Part shown: piece after piece, positions 1-5,292 of the stretch
Layout of the letters: every line of letters starts with the position of its first letter
How positions within the stretch are numbered: the first letter of the stretch is position 1
Source: Streptosporangiaceae bacterium
Lineage (GTDB): Bacteria; Actinomycetota; Actinomycetes; Streptosporangiales; Streptosporangiaceae
Length of the DNA stretch: 5,292 nt
NCBI GenBank assembly: GCA_025934635.1
Contig: JAICWX010000483.1
Coordinates: forward strand, 1-5,292
Reading direction: 5' to 3'
Made by a program: the position numbers and the translations under genes
Notes under the pieces: model-generated
Databases searched by the model: none
Told to the model about the DNA's origin: nothing
The model's input: only the letters and a program-made list of their open reading frames with translations

Positions 1-600
1 CTGGTCACGCTGGAAGACCGGCTCCGCAGCCGGTTCGAGTGGGGCCTGCTGACCGACGTCCAGCCGCCCGAGCTGGAGACCCGCATCGCGATCCTGCGCC
101 GCAAGGCCATCCAGGAGGGGCTGAACGCGCCGCCCGAGGTGCTGGAGTACATCGCCAGCCGGATCTCCACCAACATCAGGGAGCTGGAGGGCGCGCTGAT
201 CCGGGTGACGGCGTTCGCCAGCCTGAACCGGCAGTCGGTCGACCTCCAGCTGGCCGAGATCGTGCTCAAGGACCTGATCCCCGAGGCCCAGGGCAATCAG
301 ATCACCGCCGCGACGATCATGGGCCAGACGGCCTCGTACTTCGGGCTCTCCATCGAGGACCTGTGCGGGACGTCGCGGTCGCGGGTGCTCGTCACCGCCC
401 GGCACATCGCCATGTACCTGTGCCGTGAGCTCACCGACCTGTCCCTGCCGAAGATCGGCCAGCAGTTCGGCGGCCGCGACCACACCACCGTCATCAACGC
501 CGACCGGAAGATCCGCTCGCTGATGGCCGAACGGCGGTCGATTTACACCCAGGTCACCGAGCTGACCAACCGCATCAAGCAACAGGCGCGTACCGGCTGA
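1..600 (+). CDS. dnaA: Chromosomal replication initiator DnaA, C-terminal 199 residues (5' end outside window)
   Basis: DnaA is the AAA+ ATPase that binds DnaA boxes and opens the origin. The frame is open from base 1 to TGA at 598-600, so the N-terminal part lies upstream of the window. Numbering from the window edge, residues 5-17 ([13 protein letters not shown]) are the arginine-finger segment; R7 and R11 line up with E. coli R281 and R285. NIRELEGAL near residue 60 is the sensor II motif, with R60 equivalent to R334. From about residue 105 the protein is domain IV, the helix-turn-helix DNA-binding domain. It has SRSR (R126 equivalent to R399), the [16 protein letters not shown] signature, and D160, H161 and T162 matching the base-contacting D433, H434 and T435. 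The residue after TTVI is Asn (N166) where His is usual. The ending [14 protein letters not shown] resembles actinobacterial DnaA. Identification is firm; the residue equivalences come from alignment by eye. Confidence 0.97.
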   Translation: MVTLEDRLRSRFEWGLLTDVQPPELETRIAILRRKAIQEGLNAPPEVLEYIASRISTNIRELEGALIRVTAFASLNRQSVDLQLAEIVLKDLIPEAQGNQITAATIMGQTASYFGLSIEDLCGTSRSRVLVTARHIAMYLCRELTDLSLPKIGQQFGGRDHTTVINADRKIRSLMAERRSIYTQVTELTNRIKQQARTG

Positions 601-630
601 GCCGGCTCGCGAAACGCTATGCGCACAGTT

Positions 631-639
631 TGTGGAAAA
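631..639 (-). promoter_or_regulatory. DnaA box 1 (TTTTCCACA on the minus strand)
   Basis: The plus strand reads TGTGGAAAA, so the minus strand reads TTTTCCACA, one mismatch (position 3) from TTATCCACA or TTGTCCACA. It lies 31 bp after the dnaA stop codon and has the same orientation as the next box, 3 bp away. The tandem arrangement supports a real DnaA site; binding is inferred. Confidence 0.75.
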
Positions 640-642
640 CGT

Positions 643-651
643 TGTGGATGA
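643..651 (-). promoter_or_regulatory. DnaA box 2 (TCATCCACA on the minus strand)
   Basis: The plus strand reads TGTGGATGA, giving TCATCCACA on the minus strand, one mismatch (position 2) from TTATCCACA. It is separated from box 1 by only 3 bp, so the two boxes start 12 bp apart and face the same way. This spacing would place two DnaA monomers side by side for cooperative binding. Confidence 0.75.
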
Positions 652-796
652 GTATCGGATAACCGGGGGACAACCAGTGGCAAGTCCGTGGGGCACCGGG
701 CGGCGGTCACAAGGCGGCTCGCGCCGTCCCCCGTCCCGTCACATCCCCTGTGGGTTGCAACTCGCGGCCGACCTGCGGCAACGCGGGTTCTCCCCA

Positions 797-805
797 GTAT
801 CCACC
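797..805 (+). promoter_or_regulatory. Degenerate DnaA box 3 (GTATCCACC)
   Basis: GTATCCACC differs from TTATCCACA at the first and last positions but keeps the TATCCAC core. It is on the opposite strand to boxes 1 and 2 and sits directly before the AT-rich segment, separated from the CTATGA repeat by four bases (GCAC). That position suits a box next to the unwinding region. With two mismatches it is only a candidate. Confidence 0.4.
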
Positions 806-809
806 GCAC

Positions 810-857
810 CTATGACTATGACGGTTCTCTCAATAAGGAAAGAACAACATCAAGTAG
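810..857. other. AT-rich candidate DNA unwinding element with a tandem hexamer
   Basis: By hand count 31 of the 50 bases in 811-860 are A or T, against about 30% in the flanking genes. The segment opens with two perfect copies of CTATGA (810-821) and continues through CAATAAGGAAAGAACAACAT. AT-rich DNA beside a DnaA box is the usual place for origin melting. Alternatively it may hold the dnaN promoter, though I could not find a clear -35/-10 pair. Confidence 0.45.
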
Positions 858-861
858 GTCC

Positions 862-909
862 TGTGCGTTCCGGGCCTGCGGCCACCGCTGCCATACCCGG
901 CAACGCGCA
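862..909 (+). repeat. Imperfect inverted repeat (hairpin) in the dnaN leader
   Basis: TGTGCGTTCCGGG (862-874) can pair with CCCGG-c-AACGCGCA (896-909). This gives 13 base pairs with one G-T wobble (864/907) and one bulged C (901). The apical loop, 875-895, contains a small inner stem (GCGG 878-881 with CCGC 885-888). The hairpin ends 38 bases before the dnaN ribosome binding site. It could be a structured 5' leader, a leftover of dnaA termination, or an architectural element of the origin. No T-run follows directly; TTTT appears only at 924-927, so a classical terminator is unlikely. Confidence 0.5.
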
Positions 910-947
910 CTCCGACACCGAAGTTTTCTGCACGACCCGACGAACCC

Positions 948-953
948 AGGAGG
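948..953 (+). promoter_or_regulatory. Strong ribosome binding site for dnaN (AGGAGG)
   Basis: A perfect AGGAGG Shine-Dalgarno sequence lies 7 bases before the GTG at 961. It fixes the dnaN start there and rules out the longer upstream reading of the same frame. It is the only full consensus ribosome site I see in the window. Confidence 0.9.
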
Positions 954-960
954 CAGTTTC

Positions 961-2064
961 GTGAAGCTCCAGGTTGAGCGCGATCATCTCGCGGACGCCG
1001 TGGCCTGGACCGCGCGCGCCCTGCCGGCCCGCCCGACCGCACCCGTGCTGGCCGGCATGCGGCTGCTGGCCGGAAACGATCTCACGCTCTCGACGTTCGA
1101 CTACGAGGTCTCCGCCCAGGCCATCGTGCCGGTGATCACCGACGAGGAAGGCGCGGTGCTGGTCTCGGGCCGCCTGCTGGCCGAGATCGTGCGGTCCCTG
1201 CCCGCCAAGCCGGTCGACCTGGTCACCGACGGGACCCGGGCCACCCTCAAGTGCGGCAGCGCGACCTTCACCCTGGTGCTGCTGCCGGAAGAGGAATACC
1301 CGACGCTGCCCGAGATGCCGCCGCTCACCGGTTCGGTGGGCAGCGACGCGCTGGCCTCGGCCATCTCCCAGGTGGCGATCGCGGCCGGCCGCGATGACAC
1401 GCTGCCCGCGCTGACCGGCATCAGGATCGAGATCAGCGGCGACGCGCTCACCCTGGTCGCTACCGACCGGTACCGGCTGGCGGTCCGCCAGCTGCGGTGG
1501 AACCCGGCGCAGCCGGACCTCAGCACGGCCGTGCTCGTCCCCGCCCGGGTACTCGGCGAGACGGCCCGGGCCCTGACCTCAGGCGCCGAGGTGTCGATCT
1601 CGCTCGGCGGGGACAGCCTGATCGGCTTCGCCGGGGCCGGGCGGCAGACCACCACCCGGCTGCTGAGCGGCGAGTACCCCAAGTACCAGTCGCTGCTGCC
1701 GAGCGAGTTCAGCGCGACCGCCGAGCTCATGGCCGCCCCGTTCGCCGAGGCGGTCAAGCGGGTGGCGCTCGTCGCCGAGCGCAACACCCCGGTGCGGTTG
1801 GCCTTCAGCGCCGGGCAGCTGGTCCTCGAGGCCGGCGCCTCGGAAGAGGCCCAGGCGGTCGAGGTCCTCGAGGCGGCGTACGACGGGGATGACCTGCAGA
1901 TCGCGTTCAACCCGCAGTACCTGCTCGACGGCATCGGGGCGCTGGACTCCGATACGGCGCGGATCTCGTTCACCTCGCCGACCAAGCCCGCGGTCCTCAC
2001 CGGCAAGAGCGAAGGTGACCCGGACTACCGCTACGTCCTGATGCCGATCCGCTCGGCCGGCTAG
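961..2064 (+). CDS. dnaN: DNA polymerase III beta subunit (sliding clamp)
   Basis: This 367-residue protein is the ring-shaped processivity factor that encircles DNA as a dimer, tethers the polymerase and docks many repair and replication proteins. It is close to the usual length of about 365-380 residues and consistent with three clamp folds of roughly 120 residues each. Recognisable segments are the start [25 protein letters not shown] followed by [16 protein letters not shown] in the middle domain, and [11 protein letters not shown]. The C-terminus [12 protein letters not shown] has M361-P362-I363-R364 matching the E. coli MPMR that lines the protein-binding cleft. The GTG start is set by AGGAGG 7 bases upstream and by the conserved N-terminus. 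The frame is open back to 688, but that extension crosses the origin and has no clamp similarity. recF follows after 23 bp with no gnd gene between them. Confidence 0.97.
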   Translation: MKLQVERDHLADAVAWTARALPARPTAPVLAGMRLLAGNDLTLSTFDYEVSAQAIVPVITDEEGAVLVSGRLLAEIVRSLPAKPVDLVTDGTRATLKCGSATFTLVLLPEEEYPTLPEMPPLTGSVGSDALASAISQVAIAAGRDDTLPALTGIRIEISGDALTLVATDRYRLAVRQLRWNPAQPDLSTAVLVPARVLGETARALTSGAEVSISLGGDSLIGFAGAGRQTTTRLLSGEYPKYQSLLPSEFSATAELMAAPFAEAVKRVALVAERNTPVRLAFSAGQLVLEAGASEEAQAVEVLEAAYDGDDLQIAFNPQYLLDGIGALDSDTARISFTSPTKPAVLTGKSEGDPDYRYVLMPIRSAG

Positions 2065-2087
2065 CGCGAAGCCGTACGCTCGGAGTT

Positions 2088-3233
2088 GTGCATCTCACCA
2101 GGCTCTCGCTGACTGATTTCAGGTCTTATGCGGAGCTGAGCCTGGAGCTCGGACCCGGCGTGACCACGTTCAGCGGCCTGAACGGGGAGGGGAAGACCAA
2201 CCTGGTGGAGGCGGTGGGGTATCTCGCCACGCTGGGGAGTCACCGGGTGGCTAGTGACGCGCCGCTGGTGCGGCGGGGGGCCGAGCGAGCCGTGCTGCGG
2301 GGGGCGGTCACCGGGGCTCAGGGCAACGTGCTGGTGGAGATCGAGGTCAACCCGGGCAAGGCCAACCGGGTCCGGCTGAACCGGGCGCCGAAGCCGCGGC
2401 CGCGGGATGTCCTGGGAGCGCTGCGGACGGTGCTGTTCGCACCGGAGGACCTGGCCCTGGTCAAGGGGGATCCGGGTGAGCGGCGGCGGTTCCTCGACGA
2501 GCTGCTGACGGCGACCGCCCCGCGCTACGCGGGGGTCCGGGCGGACTACGAGCGGGTGCTGAAGCAGCGCACGGCGCTGCTCAAGTCGGCCGGGGCCAAG
2601 GGGCACCTGCGCGGTGCGGCCCGCGAGGCGATGACGACGACGCTCGACGCGTGGGACGGCCAGCTGGCCCGGGCCGGTGCGCCGCTGCTGGCCGGGCGGA
2701 TGCGCCTGGCCGCCGCGCTCCGGCCGCACGTCGCGGCCGCCTACGAGGCGGTCTCGGCGGGCCCGGCGGGCGAGGCCTGCGGAATGTCTTACCGCAGCTC
2801 AGCGTTGAATAATAGTGATGAGTTCGAAGATGTGGCCGCGCTCGAGACGGCCCTTCTCAAGGCTCTCGCCGAGGTCCGGGCCAGCGAGCTCGACCGGGGC
2901 GTGTGCCTGGTCGGGCCGCACCGGGACGAGCTCGAGCTGTCCGTCGGCGGCCTGCCCGCCCGCGGGTACGCCAGCCACGGGGAATCCTGGTCGCTGGCGC
3001 TCGCGCTGCGGCTGGCCAGCTTCGCGCTGCTCCGCGAGGGGCGCGAAGATCCGGTGCTGATCCTCGACGACGTGTTCGCCGAGCTCGACACGGGCCGCCG
3101 GGACCGGCTGGCCGCGCTGGTGGCCGGGGCCGAGCAGGTCCTGATCACCGCGGCGGTGCCCGCCGACATCCCGGCGGTGCTGGACGGCGTGCGGTTCGCC
3201 GTCAGCGCGGGCAGCGTCACCCGTGCCGGGTAG
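2088..3233 (+). CDS. recF: DNA replication and repair protein RecF
   Basis: RecF is an SMC/ABC-like ATPase that acts with RecO and RecR to help load RecA at single-stranded gaps and stalled forks. The 381-residue length is normal. The Walker A motif is GLNGEGKT at residues 30-37, followed by the family segment [15 protein letters not shown]. The ABC signature region is YASHGESWS at 294-302. Walker B and the D-loop are [11 protein letters not shown] at about 324-334, with D327 and D328. All ATPase motifs are intact. The GTG start gives the typical N-terminus [14 protein letters not shown]; no earlier in-frame start is available. The only Shine-Dalgarno-like bases (GGAG, 2082-2085) lie just 2 bases from the start, so translation may depend on coupling to dnaN. 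A short AT-rich patch encodes LNNSDEFED near residues 239-247. The 3' end overlaps dciA by 11 bp. Confidence 0.97.
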   Translation: MHLTRLSLTDFRSYAELSLELGPGVTTFSGLNGEGKTNLVEAVGYLATLGSHRVASDAPLVRRGAERAVLRGAVTGAQGNVLVEIEVNPGKANRVRLNRAPKPRPRDVLGALRTVLFAPEDLALVKGDPGERRRFLDELLTATAPRYAGVRADYERVLKQRTALLKSAGAKGHLRGAAREAMTTTLDAWDGQLARAGAPLLAGRMRLAAALRPHVAAAYEAVSAGPAGEACGMSYRSSALNNSDEFEDVAALETALLKALAEVRASELDRGVCLVGPHRDELELSVGGLPARGYASHGESWSLALALRLASFALLREGREDPVLILDDVFAELDTGRRDRLAALVAGAEQVLITAAVPADIPAVLDGVRFAVSAGSVTRAG

Positions 3234-3855
3234 ACGGGACCCGATCAGGCCGGCCCGGCCCGGGCGGGCGGAGCCCGGTCAAGCCGGGCCGGGACGGGAT
3301 CCGGACCGGGCGCGGCTGGCGGTCGAGGCGCTCGCGGTGGCCAAGGCGGACGCCCGGGGCCGGGGTGACATCCCGGCCGGCTTCGGCCGCGGACAGGGAC
3401 AAGACCACAACGATGACCCCGAACGAGGCGGCCTCTCCGCGGACGCCCACCCCGGCGCGCCCGGGTCGGCGGGCGCGGGCCGGCGCGGACGGCCTCGCCG
3501 GGAGGACCCGCAGCTGCTGGCCAGCGCCATCGGCGGCCTGCTGGACGCGCACGGCTGGCAGCAGCGGGCGGCGATGGGCTCGGTGTTCGGCCGGTGGGCC
3601 GACATCGTCGGCGCGGACCTGGCCGCGCACACCCAGCCAGACAGCTACGCCGACGGCGAGCTCGCGGTCATGGCCGATTCGACCGCCTGGGCCACCCAGG
3701 TCCGGCTGCTCGCGCCGGTGCTCGTCAAGCGGCTCAACGCCGAGCTCGGCGACGGGTCGGTCCGCCGGGTCAAGGTCCGCGGGCCGGCCGCGCCGCGGCA
3801 GCGCGGCGGATGGCGGGTTCCCGGCAGCAAGGGGCCCGGCGACACGTACGGATAA
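3223..3855 (+). CDS. dciA: DciA-like DUF721 protein, putative replicative helicase loader or operator
   Basis: This 210-residue protein belongs to the DUF721 family, whose studied members (DciA) bind the replicative helicase DnaB and help place it on DNA in bacteria lacking DnaC or DnaI. The conserved core spans about residues 97-190: [28 protein letters not shown] (W125), [19 protein letters not shown] (W156) and [10 protein letters not shown]. The end [11 protein letters not shown] is characteristic of actinobacterial homologues. The first 96 residues are low-complexity, rich in Pro, Gly, Arg and Asp, and probably disordered, apart from a helical stretch around residues 31-45 ([15 protein letters not shown]) that resembles one in Streptomyces homologues. 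The GTG start lies inside the last codons of recF, with no clear Shine-Dalgarno site, suggesting translational coupling. A later GTG at 3337 would cut into that helix. Family assignment is firm; helicase loading is inferred from relatives. Confidence 0.9.
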   Translation: MPGRRDPIRPARPGRAEPGQAGPGRDPDRARLAVEALAVAKADARGRGDIPAGFGRGQGQDHNDDPERGGLSADAHPGAPGSAGAGRRGRPRREDPQLLASAIGGLLDAHGWQQRAAMGSVFGRWADIVGADLAAHTQPDSYADGELAVMADSTAWATQVRLLAPVLVKRLNAELGDGSVRRVKVRGPAAPRQRGGWRVPGSKGPGDTYG

Positions 3856-3862
3856 TGCCTGG

Positions 3863-3907
3863 CAGGCGCGACACCACGGGAAAGACGACCGTGGCTGTCG
3901 GTGCCTG
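3863..3907 (+). terminator. Long hairpin after dciA: possible terminator or gyrB leader structure
   Basis: The left arm is CAGGC (3863-3867), then CGACA (3869-3873), then CCACGG (3874-3879). It pairs with CCGTGG (3889-3894), TGTCG (3896-3900) and GCCTG (3903-3907). That is 16 base pairs with two small interruptions and a 9-base loop. It begins 7 bases after the dciA stop. There is no T-tract, so a textbook intrinsic terminator is not shown; terminators without a U-tail have been proposed in actinobacteria. CAGGC could instead pair with GCCTG at 3857-3861 in a near-palindrome, but that loop is too short for RNA. A gyrB leader structure is the main alternative. Confidence 0.45.
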
Positions 3908-3911
3908 AAGG

Positions 3912-3917
3912 TAAAAT
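3912..3917 (+). promoter_or_regulatory. Possible -10 element for gyrB (TAAAAT)
   Basis: TAAAAT is one mismatch from TATAAT and stands out in this GC-rich gap. It would give a transcript start near 3924 and a leader of about 50 bases. No good -35 hexamer lies 16-19 bases upstream, where the hairpin right arm falls, and there is no extended -10 TG. The call rests on one hexamer and on position. Confidence 0.3.
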
Positions 3918-3966
3918 GAATTTGCGCACAGATGGCCACATCGCGGGGGGCTGGGGCTGCGCTTGA
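3916..3966 (+). CDS. Possible 16-residue leader peptide upstream of gyrB
   Basis: An ATG at 3916 opens a 16-codon frame (MNLRTDGHIAGGWGCA) ending with TGA at 3964-3966. GAAGG (3907-3911), 4 bases before the ATG, could act as a ribosome site. The frame is the same as gyrB, whose ATG follows 9 bases after the stop, so terminating ribosomes could re-initiate there. I do not recognise the peptide. If transcription starts just after the TAAAAT at 3912-3917, this start codon would not be in the mRNA, so the two proposals exclude each other unless transcripts run through from dciA. It may be a chance frame. Confidence 0.2.
   Translation: MNLRTDGHIAGGWGCA

Positions 3967-5292
<1,326 letters not shown>

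Larger units (their letters stand above)
601..960. other. oriC: Putative origin of replication (oriC) between dnaA and dnaN
   Basis: This 360-bp stretch has no convincing gene and is visibly less GC-rich than its flanks. In Streptomyces and Mycobacterium oriC lies between dnaA and dnaN, so the position itself is strong evidence. Seen in the sequence: two minus-strand DnaA boxes one mismatch from consensus at 631-639 and 643-651; a weaker plus-strand box at 797-805; a two-mismatch candidate at 665-673 (GGGGGACAA, minus strand); an AT-rich segment at about 810-857; and an imperfect hairpin at 862-909. An 8-bp palindrome (GTTGCAAC) sits at 754-761. The box count is low compared with the roughly 19 described in Streptomyces oriC, so the origin may rely on degenerate boxes as in mycobacteria, or extend outside the gap. 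No tRNA or other RNA gene was recognised here. Confidence 0.75.

Noticed and set aside
593..605. 13-bp palindrome CCGGCTGAGCCGG over the dnaA stop codon
   Set aside because: As RNA it leaves at most a 5-bp stem with a 3-base loop and no T-run; such short GC palindromes are common at this base composition.
749..757. Possible DnaA box TGTGGGTTG
   Set aside because: Three mismatches from consensus; not distinguishable from chance.
688..960. N-terminal extension of dnaN back to 688
   Set aside because: The frame happens to be open, but the conserved clamp start and the AGGAGG site both point to 961, and the extension runs through the origin elements.
632..964. 110-codon frame in the dnaA-dnaN gap
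   Set aside because: It starts inside DnaA box 1, has no ribosome site, and its product resembles nothing known.
1101..2006. 301-codon minus-strand frame opposite dnaN
   Set aside because: Mirror frame of a clear dnaN; Ser/Ala/Arg-rich with no family resemblance.
2273..2330. Clustered G-runs in recF as a possible G-quadruplex
   Set aside because: The runs are separated by loops of up to about 18 bases, outside the usual quadruplex pattern.
3273..3289. GC hairpin GCCCGG-TCAAG-CCGGGC at the start of dciA
   Set aside because: It lies in low-complexity Pro/Gly/Arg coding sequence where CCGG-type repeats arise readily; no supporting context for a regulatory role.

Overview
The window reads as a chromosomal replication-origin neighbourhood of a high-GC actinomycete. 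Five co-directional genes lie on the + strand: the 3' end of dnaA, dnaN (sliding clamp), recF, dciA (DUF721 helicase-loader family) and the 5' two-thirds of gyrB. The phylum call rests on gene order, on strong G/C preference at third codon positions, and on actinobacterial hallmark segments: the DnaA tail with [16 protein letters not shown], RecF with ASHGESWS, a DUF721 protein ending in GPGDTYG, and GyrB with [17 protein letters not shown]. There is no gnd gene between dnaN and recF, unlike Streptomyces and several relatives. I cannot name the genus.

Layout. 1-600: last 199 codons of dnaA (end of the AAA+ domain plus the whole DNA-binding domain). 601-960: 360 bp with no convincing gene, taken to be oriC or its core. 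It holds two tandem near-consensus DnaA boxes just after dnaA, a third degenerate box facing the other way, an AT-rich segment with a tandem hexamer, and a long imperfect hairpin just ahead of the dnaN ribosome binding site. 961-2064: dnaN. 2088-3233: recF, 23 bp downstream. 3223-3855: dciA, overlapping recF by 11 bp. 3856-3975: a 120-bp gap with a long hairpin, a possible -10 element and a possible 16-codon leader ORF. 3976 to window end: gyrB, cut off inside the TOPRIM motif.

How the genes work together. DnaA binds and opens the origin, DciA helps deliver the replicative helicase, DnaN tethers the polymerase, RecF helps load RecA at gaps and stalled forks, and gyrase removes the supercoils ahead of the fork. 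dnaN-recF-dciA look like one transcription unit. The hairpin and intergenic gap suggest gyrB has at least some independent control.

No exotic or mobile system was found. The points worth a second look are small: the sparse origin with its 3-bp-spaced box pair, the two strong hairpins, the leader ORF and ambiguous start of gyrB, patchy third-position composition in gyrB, and a His-to-Asn change in the DnaA DNA-binding domain.
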